Assembly (NCBI GenBank): GCA_025766275.1
Contig: JAFKAC010000004.1
Span: 248,001 to 312,000 of the forward strand
Origin: Lactarius indigo
Lineage: Eukaryota; Basidiomycota; Agaricomycetes; Russulales; Russulaceae
Reading direction: 5' to 3'
Length of the DNA: 64,000 nucleotides
Part shown: positions 1 through 9,900 of the stretch, piece by piece
How positions within the stretch are numbered: the stretch's first letter is position 1
Layout of the letters: each line of letters begins with the position of its first letter
The notes under the pieces: model-generated
What the model was told of the DNA's origin: nothing
What the model saw: the letters and a program-made list of their open reading frames with translations, nothing else
Databases searched by the model: none
Program-made: the position numbers and the translations under genes

Positions 1-660
1 CGAAAGATGGCGGCGTCGTCCGCGGTCATTCGTACGCCGGTCTCGGGATTGATAGGCATGAGGATTTCTCTTGCCTTGGCTCGTATTGCGTTTGCTTCTT
101 CAATTGCAACTTCCTCCATGGCTCGTGTTAGTGTTGCCATGATAGCTGGTGATCGAATATGAATCAGTTCTGGCTCTGTAATGTGAGTGGACTCAGCTCG
201 TTCAATAAGGAGATCTTGTATTGCTCCTCCGCTGGTTTCTGTTTGGTTTGGTTCTCGTCCTTCGCTTTCTTCTTGGCTTCGCCTGTCCTCTTCTTCTTCT
301 TCTGACACTACTTCTCCAGTGGAGTGTTCTCGTACTTGCCCGTCAATGGGGCCCCAATCGGCTCGACTGTTGAGCTCTCTTGCGTCGATATTGCAGTGAT
401 ACCTAGGTCCTGCTGGTCGTACGATGTCCCACTGGGACTCTATGGGGTTCCACGTAACTTCTACCCAACACAGGTGGTCGAAGTTGAACTCAACTGGGCG
501 GAATCTGGTCGGTCCGTTAAACTCTACGAAATATCCGGTTTCTTCCTGTCTTTCTCTCCAACTGGCAGCTTGTAAAAAGCGTGTGGGGACGTTCCGTTCT
601 CCTCTTCTTGGGAGCGAATAAGGACGAAAGCTCGTCCACTGGTCTCTTGTTGTTACGGCC
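1..660 (-). CDS. Gag-like protein of an LTR retroelement, partial at left edge
   Basis: Read on the minus strand, the frame is open from about 660 to position 1 and runs off the window. It encodes a segment with RDQW, RRGERNVPTRF, an acidic run of glutamates near 300, and a helical segment starting MATLTRAMEE near 140. The same aromatic-rich module (GYFVEFNGP, then CW-EVTWNPI, then WDIVRPAG) recurs at 1600-2220, so the frame belongs to a repeated element. No in-frame ATG follows the stop just upstream (near 680), so translation may start at a non-AUG codon or depend on upstream splicing. No protease, reverse transcriptase or integrase lies inside the window. The gag assignment is inferred from position just inside an LTR-like repeat, not from a zinc knuckle. 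Confidence 0.5.
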
Positions 661-850
661 ACGATGGGATCTTGGTCTTAATGTAATGTCGTCACAACGT
701 TAGCTCGACTTGAGCTCGAGATGGCGATAACAACTTAGCGATATTCCTTGCGACAACCCTAGCTTGAAGACTCGGAGGTCCAAGCCCTTGCCTCTTGTTA
801 ACACTCGGAGGTGAACCGGCAAGCGTCTACTTGCGAGTGAAGTCGGACTT

Positions 851-1174
851 GACAGATAGCGAAGAGAGAAAGAGAGAAAACAAGTGACGATTCAAGAAGA
901 CCAAGATGGCGTATCTTGGTCTTCACAAGACAGATTAAATACAAGTCAAGCGGGCTTAGAAGCGCCGCTATGAGTCACAGTAAGTAAGCGTCCAATGTGT
1001 CACGTAAGTAGCTCGATCCTAATACCACTACTACCAGTATTAGTGGCATCGGTCATCAGTCAGCAATTGTACCGTATCTCCTATCGCACTGCCGTATCAC
1101 CATAGTAAAGTCCGCAACTAATCTACCTTACCGCTGTAGTTGTAACCGGTACAGTAAGGGTCCCAAGTCGTACA
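851..1174 (-). repeat. LTR-like repeat A (5' LTR of the left element)
   Basis: This repeat shares the hairpin, a stretch of the form GGGCTTARARCGCCGCTA, and short GAGTCA motifs with LTR-like repeats B and C. Read on the minus strand it begins TGTACGACTT and ends near CTGTCA, directly upstream of the gag-like frame at 1-660. It is clearly diverged from B and C. Confidence 0.45.
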
Positions 1175-1195
1175 GTCTGTAGAAGTAGAAACGTG

Positions 1196-2730
1196 ACAGG
1201 CACACTGGCACACGCTGCAGCTAAGGTGAAGAAGTATTATCCCTTGGCGGATAAAAGCGGGGGCACACTTAGTCAAAGACTAAGGCAGGCAAAGACGAGT
1301 CAAGATGGTGGATTGAAGAAGACCAAGATGGGGACTCTTGGTCTTCCGAGGCGACTACTTATACAGATACACGCAGGCTTTAAAGCGCCGCTAGAACAGT
1401 AAGTAACCAATAGCATAACTAGCTCAAACCCTAGTACAGCTATCCTAGGAATGAGTCATACATGAGTCACAATCACATGCGAACTACTATGCTGACTGAT
1501 ACGATGTAAGAGTCCATGACTAATGCTAATACCGGACCGTAGTCATAACCGGTCATGAGTCATGTGTGATGAGTCATTAAGTTCGTACCGTAACAAATTC
1601 GTCTCTGTTCTTCCAGGGCTATTTGGTCTCTTGCTTCCGTGGTGAGCTGTAGTTCTTCTTGCGTAATAGTGGCAGTTGCCATTGCGACTGCTGGGCTGTG
1701 GATGTGAATTACTTCTGGTTCAGGTTGGTGAATGGTGAGGGACTCAGTTCATTGTATAATGTGATCTCCGATCGCTCCTAAACTGGCTTCTTCTGCCGGT
1801 GTTGTTCCTCTGCTTGGAGATTGACTCTCAGAAGCTTCTTCTCCGCTGATTCCTTCGTCTGTGTGTTCTTGTGCTTGTCCGTCAATCGGACCGTAATCTG
1901 CGCGACTATTAAGTTCTCATGCGTCGACGTCACAGTTGTAGTTTCTGCCTGCTGGTCGTACAATGTCCCAGCGATGATCTATGGGGTTCCAAGTAACCTC
2001 GGTCCAACAGAGGTGTTCGAAATTGAACTCAACGGGTCGGAAACAGTTAGGACCGTTAAACTCTACGAAATACCCTGTGTCTTCTCCTCGTTCTCTCCAC
2101 TGAGCTGCTCCTAGGAATCTTGTTGGTACGTTGCGATCTCCTCATCGTTCAATATGATAGGGACGGAAGGACGTCCACTGGTCTCTGGTCGAGTACGCCA
2201 CGATGAGGATCTTGGTCTTAATGTTACGCTCCACCGGCGTTAGTCCGACTTGGACTTGAAGAAGGCATAATCGACTTAGCAAAAGATAGGCGAATGGGGA
2301 TCACGTGTCAACCCAACGCAAGCTGAACAGGGGCACTTCGGCACACACTGCAGCAAAAGGTAGAAAGAGACTATCCCTTGGTGGATAGAAGCGGAAGTAC
2401 TCTTAGTCCGAGACTAAGGCAGGCGATAGACGAGTCAAGTGGTGGATTGAAGAAGACCAAGATGGGGACTCTTGGTCTTCCAAGTCAACTACTTATACAT
2501 ATACGCGTGGGCTTTAAAGCGCCGCTAGAATAGTAAGTAACCAATAGCGTAACTAGCTCGAACCCTAGTACAGCTATCCTAGGAATGAGTCATACATGAG
2601 TCACAATCACATGCGAACTACTATGCTGACTGATATGTTGTAAGAGTCCATGACTAATGCTTAGTGCCGAGCCGTAGTCATAACCGGCCATGAGTCGTGT
2701 GTAATGAGTCATTGAGTCCATACTGTAACA
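1196..2730 (-). mobile_element. Internally deleted LTR retroelement (LTR C - gag fragment - LTR B)
   Basis: Two near-identical ~400 bp repeats (about 1196-1595 and 2330-2730) flank a gag-like fragment. Both begin TGTTAC on the minus strand and end near TGT(T)CA. The fragment at roughly 1600-2220 has the same aromatic module as the left element, but its frame is broken (a stop after NCDVDA) and it runs straight into LTR B at about 1598. Nearly all of the pol region is therefore missing. The two LTRs are much closer to each other than to repeat A, as expected for one insertion. Confidence 0.6.
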
Positions 2731-2888
2731 CATTTCCATCCATCAAATGTTGCCTGCGTCATCAATACACACACCATTCAACACGTGGCAATCCTGGTAT
2801 GTAACAGTACTCAGTATAATGCCGTCTCTCATCAAACCCTCTAGCGCTGTTTTGCACTTGAGAATCCTGACCTCCTTGGCACTGGAGA

Positions 2889-3150
2889 AGCTGAAGATGA
2901 AGACGATGACTACGTACCAGGGGGCAGCACTGGCCCCAACACAGAAGCTGGAGATGGCAATGGACCAGCAGACCTATTGCATCCAGGGAGTGCTGCATCA
3001 ACTGCCAGTGGCCCACGTGGAAAGAAGCGTAAGCGTGTCAACCGTCAAAAATGCGGCGATTTCTGGAGCATGGTTGAGAAGTGGTTTGCTGCACGCACAA
3101 CCTTAGAGCAATATGGTCCAGCATGGAACAGTCCTGGCTGGAAAGCATGA
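2889..3150 (+). pseudogene. Transposon-related protein C-terminal fragment (unassigned)
   Basis: One plus-strand frame reads an acidic linker (EAEDEDDDYVPGG), a basic patch (RGKKRKRVNRQKC) and an aromatic tail (FWSMVEKWFAARTTLEQYG) ending in TGA near 3150. This looks like the C-terminus of a repeated fungal transposon-associated protein. A stop in the same frame near 2845 means the rest is missing or spliced differently. I do not recognise a named family, and no catalytic triad is visible. Confidence 0.3.
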
Positions 3151-4084
3151 GTAGCTTTCTCAACTCCTCATATGCCGCTTGCTCACTATTATATTCTAAT
3201 GTGCCAAGGTATATCAAGGAAACTGTAGATAATGACCATATCTGCTTCCAGCCGCACACTGTCGAAAATCCATACCTTGCAGACTTTGAACCAGGCAGCT
3301 GCTGCATAGGCACCGGCACAGTTGACACCGAAGGGCCAGGGAACACAGCAACTGCATCTGCAGGGGGGTCCATGTTCTGAGCTGCAAGTGCAATGGTGTC
3401 TGTCCTTGACAGCCTTTAGGGTTGAATGTTGTACTTCTTTGTATTCAGAGCATTGTTTACCTGTACATACATGAATCTATTGCTGTTGGTTAAAGCAGCC
3501 ATCTCTATCTACTACAAACTGTGCTTCAATTTGGTGTGATTTGAGGTTTGTGACCTTGCGGCGTAGGGATCTCCTTGGCCACCCCTCAGGTTGACTTTGA
3601 ATGTAGTCAATGGTTGTCAGGCCTTGGCACTGTGGATGGACGATATCAACAGTAAGGCTGTGGTGAACCCCATCTGCAGTGTGCTGTCCACGCCATGCAT
3701 GTGCCTTCCACTGGGATAGACAGATGATGAATTTCCAGATAGCATTCGGATCAATCTGGCACTAACCGATATTGGCAGCAACGACAGCCTCAGGTTGGTT
3801 TTGCTCCAGCCTGAGTGTGATTCACCCTGTATCCATAAGCAACGTTTAGAACCATCCAACAATACAATCTCAGATAACCGGAAAGTGAAAGCCCTGCAAC
3901 GATCTGTACCGCTTCCGCAGGATACTCAGTTGCAACCGGAACAGACCGCAGTTCCAACAGCTGTCAGCCCACAGTCATTGTATTCACTAAAACGTTTATT
4001 ATCCATTGTTCATCCTGCCATCCAGTGGCCTAAAACTGCCGTAGGTTGTAATTAGAGCATCCTCAGGCTACTTTTCCCAGGGCA
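3151..4084. other. Stretch without a supported gene
   Basis: Short open frames exist on both strands (for example minus 3617-3862 and 3038-3373), but none has recognisable motifs or credible splice extensions. The stretch lies between transposon debris and a duplicated repeat and is probably decayed mobile DNA. Confidence 0.4.
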
Positions 4085-4600
4085 GCCTCAGGACGGTTTC
4101 ACCGGTTGGCCGTGTAGGAGATGGTAGAAGATAAGCACAGCGACGAACAAAGACGAAACAAAGTTCGCTTTGGAGAGGAAAAGACTGAGAGAGTTGGTGG
4201 CACACGAAGGAAAGGAAGAAACAACTGTATAGTAAATCGAGCACATACGAGCACATTTTCATACAGTTTAGCCCAAGGTTTAGCCACGTTTTTACGAAAT
4301 AAACACAAAATAAAATAAAGGGAGACAAAGTCGCTAAAATGGCTGAAGCTGAAGAGCCGAGACTGGTGCCTGGCAAGAGACGAGAGGCGATGTCGAAATG
4401 GTGGAGGAAAGAGGTAAGCAGTTCGGGTCGGCCAGGTCGAGTGTGTCGAACTTGAAAATGCGACACCAAACTCTCCCGTTTCAAGCTTCAAGTCTCAACG
4501 TTCCATTTCAATGTACCATTCAACAGGCACCTTATAAATTGCTAGCGAGTCTTGTTGCCTGGCGCTTCTCTCTGAAGGGCGTCTATGGAAGCTGGTAGAC
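4085..4600. repeat. Dispersed repeat R2, copy 1
   Basis: A block with AGAAGATAARCACRRCGA, CAAAGACGAAACAAAG and TTTTTACGAAATAAACAC recurs at about 5200-5790. Both copies end with a segment containing ACCATTCAACAGGCACC and TTGCTAGCGAGTC. Short frames inside are not conserved between copies, so it is treated as non-coding repeat DNA. Confidence 0.6.
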
Positions 4601-4837
4601 ACGACCACACGTCGTGTACTACGAGTCCGTCAGTGATACAGTAATAAGCCAGAGGAATAAAAAAGCCCACCTCAGTCAGGAAAGAAAAGACTGAGGTGTC
4701 TACATGCTAATCTACAACCTTAAGAGTAAAACGAGAAACTGCACAGTTAATTAAGCCCCTCGGGGCACACAGCGGGAAACAGACTGTCCAAAAACGCCAC
4801 AGTCCATGCTACCGGCGGTTGATCCCTCCAACAGTAC

Positions 4838-5130
4838 TGTATCAGCTGTAGGATAGTCGTATCATCTTGTTCGTTGAGTTGGTCGCATCGGGATGTACCA
4901 CAACCCACGTGGCTTCGTCACTTGTATCCACTGGCGAGTGTTAGTGAGTGGGGTGAATGCAGACGTCGTTCGTGCACCTCCGAGTCCGCTTTGCACCCCC
5001 CCGTTCGCATGCCTCGTTATGCGCATTGTGCAAGGAGGGGGGGACACGAACGGGGAGGGGCATTCGAAGTAGACGATGGTTGCCAGGGAGGGGTCGTAAC
5101 TCCATTCCCGTCCTGGTGCAGAACACGTGC
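4838..5130 (+). repeat. R1 repeat, partial copy without poly(A) end
   Basis: It starts ACTGTATCAGCTGTAGGATA and carries the R1 landmarks CGTTCGCATGCCTCGTTATG, a G-rich run and GACGATGG. The same landmarks occur in every cassette of the 19-50 kb array. This copy lies outside the array and lacks the A-run, so R1 is an independent dispersed repeat. Confidence 0.6.
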
Positions 5131-5199
5131 AGAGGCTGCCACGGACCCTGTCAGGTGACGAGTTTTCCCGAAGGCAGTTCAGTCGGTCACCGGTTCAGA

Positions 5200-5790
5200 T
5201 GGCAAGCGAGAGCGCGAAGTCGGGGATAGTAGAAGATAAACACGACGATGAACAAAGACGAAACAAAGATCGCTTTGGAAAGGAAAAGACTGAGCGAGTT
5301 GGAGGCACATGAGGGAAAGGAAGGGAAAACTGGATAGTAGTTCGAATACATACGAGCGCAAGTACGAGAGCATTTTTATACAGTTTAACTACGTTTTTAC
5401 GAAATAAACACTTTGAAAGTCGCCAGAATGGTTGAAAAGCAGAGACTGAAGAGACGAGGAGGGATAAGTGTGTCCCTATCAGACCGTATCCGTAGCAGAA
5501 TAGAGTCGGAAACAAACAAAAAAGGGAAATGACAAATCGTATAACTTAACAAAACAGAATGCTCTTGAGTCCAAAGTCTCCGGCGGATGTCTTGCTGTCC
5601 GGGCGCGGACTCGGGTCTACCCCTAAGTCCCGCTGTACCGATTCGGGTCAGCTGGGTCGAGCGTGCCGAAAATGCAACCCTGAACTCATCTGTTCCAAGT
5701 CAATTCTGTGTAACTTACCATTCAACAGGCACCGTGTAAATTGCTAGCGAGTCCTGTCGCCCGGTGCTTCTCAGGGGTCGCATGAGAATC
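5200..5790. repeat. Dispersed repeat R2, copy 2
   Basis: Second copy of the 4085-4600 repeat in the same orientation, with an extra insertion between the A-rich half and the CAACAGGCACC half. An R1 fragment lies between the two R2 copies. Confidence 0.6.
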
Positions 5791-6686
5791 ATCGAGATGA
5801 GGGTGCACAAAAACTTGACAAAAAATGCTAGATACAAGAGACAAGCAGGTCAGTGGACTGCGGATTAGTCCCAGACGTGGTTGGAAAGTTCCACAGGCCG
5901 TGTGGCATGTGCATACCGAAGTCGGCGGCGGGTGCGGGTCCGCATCCGGCTTGGAAGCGGAGAATATCGTCACCGGCAGCGGAGTGGGCGGATGCAGCGG
6001 AGGCGAGTCGGACGCGCGATGGATGCGCGAGGCGAGCAGCGGCCACTTGGTGAGGAGCGAGAGGCGCATCGCGGACGCGAACTCCTGGGTCTTTACGGCT
6101 GTGAGCGTCAGCAGTGGCGGTGTGCGAAGAAAGACTTTTTTACACACATCTCGGAAACTGAGGTATGTCTTCACGCCCCATACGCTGGCGCCGCCGCCCG
6201 CGACGACGAGCGTGGTGGCACTAAACGCTTTGAGCGAGTATAGAGCGCCGTTGAAGCCGTCCTCTTGCACTACGCTGGAAGGAGCTGCAAAGGACCCCTG
6301 AAGAGGGCTACTTAGTTCTACCGAAGGAGTCGCTTTCGTTGAGGCAGGCATCAGGGCCTGTGCTGCACGAGGCGGTGGTGCGGTTGAAGGCACACCGTGC
6401 GTGGCACTCGCCTCACAGGTGGTGCAGAAGTCATCATCGAGGAAGATACACTATTGCTGAGCGCAGATGCGCGTGTACGCTATCGGTGGAGCAGAGCGAG
6501 GGCTACGGCGAGGGCTACCGTCGTGACAGCGAGCTAAAGAGATGTTTCGCTTGTATTTTCGCTTGAGCAGCTAAGCACACTTACCATTGAGACCGGGATC
6601 CATGGAGAAACATATTTTCTGTCGTCCTTTTGTGGAGGCTCAGGCCGAGCATCCGATGGTTCAGAACCAGAGCCCGAGTCCGACAT
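5722..6686 (-). CDS. TMEM242-like two-TM membrane protein, with in-frame TAG
   Basis: Exon 1 (6686-6585) starts MSDSGSGSEPSD and ends SPWIPVSM. A GT-AG intron (6584-6534) leads to LAVTTVALAVALALLHR, completing a first TM helix. An in-frame TAG at 6480-6482 follows. Beyond it the same frame continues RTRASALSNSVSS, then a possible intron, then a proline-rich linker and a second TM segment (FSATTLVVAGGGASVWGVK). After that comes a likely 54 nt intron that would join to TQEFASAMR. The order TM1, linker, GALYSL-TM2, (N/T)xxFxxxM matches the TMEM242 (DUF1358) family, implicated in mitochondrial ATP synthase/complex I assembly. The C-terminal end is uncertain: a second frame (LRFQAG, HGLWNFPTTSG) also looks protein-like. 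It could be a pseudogene or contain a sequencing error. Confidence 0.5.
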
Positions 6687-6981
6687 GTCCGAGTCGAACA
6701 AGGAACGTCGAACAAGGGATGAATAACTGATGGATAACACCGGGAAAACGGGCCGGGATCCGTTGATTCACCTCGGCCTCGGAGCTCCGAGGTGCGGTCA
6801 CGGTCTTGCCACAGATGTCCCGGTTGTTGTCCACCACGAAATTTGAGACAACAACTTGAACTACAGTATATTTCAATCTACACCAAAACGATCTACACTC
6901 TCCTGTTTCGGGGGCGAGAACTTGCAGGCATGATCATATCAACTATGATTGCCAGGTAGCACGATTAAAGAGGCATATATA

Positions 6982-9900
6982 TTAGTGCATCAATGAGCCT
7001 CGCGGCTTTCTCAGCGACTCCGCAGTTCCCACGAATGACTCCGTGAGATGCACCTTCTGGAAGTCAGCATTATCTGTCTACGTAGGGTGCGTCAGTACTC
7101 ACAGTATCGAGGGTTGTGTTGAAAGACGAAGGAATTCTTGCTGCTGCGGGTAACAAGGGATATGGGGGTGCTCTGTTCTGTATTCCGAGAGCGATGTGCA
7201 CCATATTACGGAGAGTAGAGACCGAAGAATTTTGGTCACTGGAAGAATTTCGACTGCTGTAAGAATTTCGCCCAAAGAAAGTACGGACAGAAACAACTGG
7301 CCTAATCAAGCTGTCAGCGAGTCGTTCATCTTCACAGAAAGCGGGACTCACCTATTAGAGCTAGAAGACACCGAATCGCCGTCTGGGCCAAATAAAACGG
7401 CATGAAAAGAAAGCGGCTTTCTAACCGACCCATCAGCGATCCATTGACAAAAGCGGAGGACAACCCACCCATGCTGAATTGCGGAGTGGCAAAGATCTAC
7501 GACAGCCTTGTCCTGTATCGAGAATTGCCCGTCTGAGAGGAAAATCATGACAGGTGTTCTATAAATTGTAAAGGTGTGTGCAACCAGACAGACAAAAGCG
7601 GTTAAATATAAGAATACGAACCTTTCCTTGCTCCAGTTGTCTATCATGACGGCTTGGCTGGCTTGGATCGCTGCCGCGAAGTTTGTGCTGCCTTCGGCCC
7701 TCTCATTCATGATGCTATCTAAGAGTTGGTCTGGGGTGCTCGTGAAATCATTGACAACTGCATTTTTTGCGGCGTCACCGAACAAGATAATGCTGTATGC
7801 ATCACGTCGTGCGCCGGTTGCTTGTTTCCCCGATGTGACCGTGACAGCGGCGTGGCGGGCAGACCAGAAGCTGTATAGCGCCGAATAAACTGCGCCGAGC
7901 CTGTTGTTGGCCTTCTCCCGAATTCTGTGCGTTGCGGGCGCATCTGGTAGGGGTCGAGGGTCATGACCTGACATGGAACTAGATCTAGAGTGAAGACATA
8001 AGATACTGCATAGCGCTAGGAAGACGACATCGCTTAACCTGTCGATGACAAATATCCTATGGTACGTGCGACGTTCGATTCATTTACTAGCATTCTCACC
8101 GGCGAAAATAGAATAGTAGGCTTACACGTGGAAGGCTTGCTGTAGCTCAGGGGGATTCCTGCACGGAAACATATGCCCGTCATTGGATATGTAACCGACT
8201 CCATCGGCAGGATCGCTAGTACTCTTAGGAGGATGAAACATGGGCAGCAAGCAGTATGAAGGCCGTGCAGGCGCAGCATCCGTCTCCGAGTGTTCGAAGC
8301 CTATTAAATGAGACGTAGGTAGCGACTCGGAACGTGTGGGAATAAATGTATTTTCTGGCGCACCTGGGCACATTGCATCGCTGCGGAATTCCATCAATAA
8401 CATGGTTCGAATGCAGGACATGTCGATCACAAACCATTTGGCAAAGTCGGCTTGCTCGTCGCGGGTATATGGGTCTGCGTTCGAGTCTCAGCATTCGCAC
8501 ATTTGGAGGAAAGGTGAACTACCTTTGAAGCCTGCGAGAGAAGACGTCATTTAAGCTTAGCATGGATCTCGGGGAATACGGTAACGAACCCATCCGGCGC
8601 CAGTAAAGGCCGTGAGTGATCGCATCCTTGGGTCTGTCCGGATTGGGAATCATCCTGCTATTGATGTGCTGTACTTCATCACCGTCGCAGGGTCCACTCG
8701 CCCCGGCGCGGCAGTCGTCAATATGGACGTGTCTGCCCATTGACGAGCAGACGAGGTTGCACATCATGGGTCCTCCCTCGTCGCCAGAGGAAAACTTGCG
8801 ACCTCCCAATTCGAGACTCACGCCGTCTGGACCATCGACAGCCCAGCGAGTCCGCGTCATAGAGCCGTGATTTGTTCTATGTTCCTGGGAATGACCTTCC
8901 AACGTCATAAATGAGGGTCCGTCGTTTGTAAGTGACCTATGGGGTGACTCCTTACCAAGCGGTAGAGTACAGAAATGGCCACAATTCTCGCAGCTTGATG
9001 ATTTCGATTTACCAGGTCAACACAAAATATACCACGAAAATAACGCACCGCGTATCGCAGAAATGGAATTCTTCCTTATCTCTGCTATGTGTGTGTCTTC
9101 CCTCATGTGCCACCAGCCCCGGTGGAATAGTCTGCACACACTGCGCCCGGTTTGCGACTGGGGGAGGTTGGGTGTCAACACGGGTTATCACGCATCCCGC
9201 GAGATCACAGCAAACCTTGTGTATACTACAAATCGTTTCAAGTTAGAGACGCGTCGCAAAGTTTCTATCCGTACTCACTCTGGTGTACTGGAACGTTTCA
9301 TGTTTGCCCGTAAAAGTAGCTTCGATTGGCTGGGGCGACATGTTAATCTGGCAGATTCCCAGGGCACCACAAAGCCTCGAACACAAATGGGCTTCTCTAA
9401 TCGCACGAAACAGAGTTTTACACAGTACCCGTCTAGAACAGGGGATAAATATACTGACCCACACAAGTGGTGCGTTCCCGGAATGAGCCCGTGAAGGTGT
9501 GGTTGATTGCAAAGTCGTTTGCAGAGCTCGCACGTCACCGGGCAGAGCCTCGCATCGCAGGAATGTGATTCGTGTTCTTGGTCGCTTAAGGAAAGAAATT
9601 AGTCGCAAGCTAAGCAATATCAAATGAGGAACGTACCTGGGAGTACTGCAGCTTTCGTGACAAGAGAACGCTTTCTTACCCACTAATACTATGTCCTTGA
9701 GAGCACAGGGCTGATGAAATGACGTAGCCATAAGCAAGAATATACCCTCCATGACAGATGGAACAGTACCTCGCCACACATATGTACTGCCGAACACATA
9801 TGCTCGTCTTCGGCATGCCCCACAACCTGACATCTTCTAGTAAGTTTGAGTCGAAACAAAGCCGCCCCTGCCCACCTTTGTGCAATCTTTTAGGCAGCCT

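Noticed and set aside
3617..3862. Minus-strand frame starting MLDGSKRCLW
   Set aside because: No recognisable family, no conserved copy elsewhere in the window, lies in transposon debris.
5825..6301. 158-codon plus-strand frame
   Set aside because: Complement of the TMEM242-like gene; the minus strand has TM segments and splice signals, the plus strand has none.
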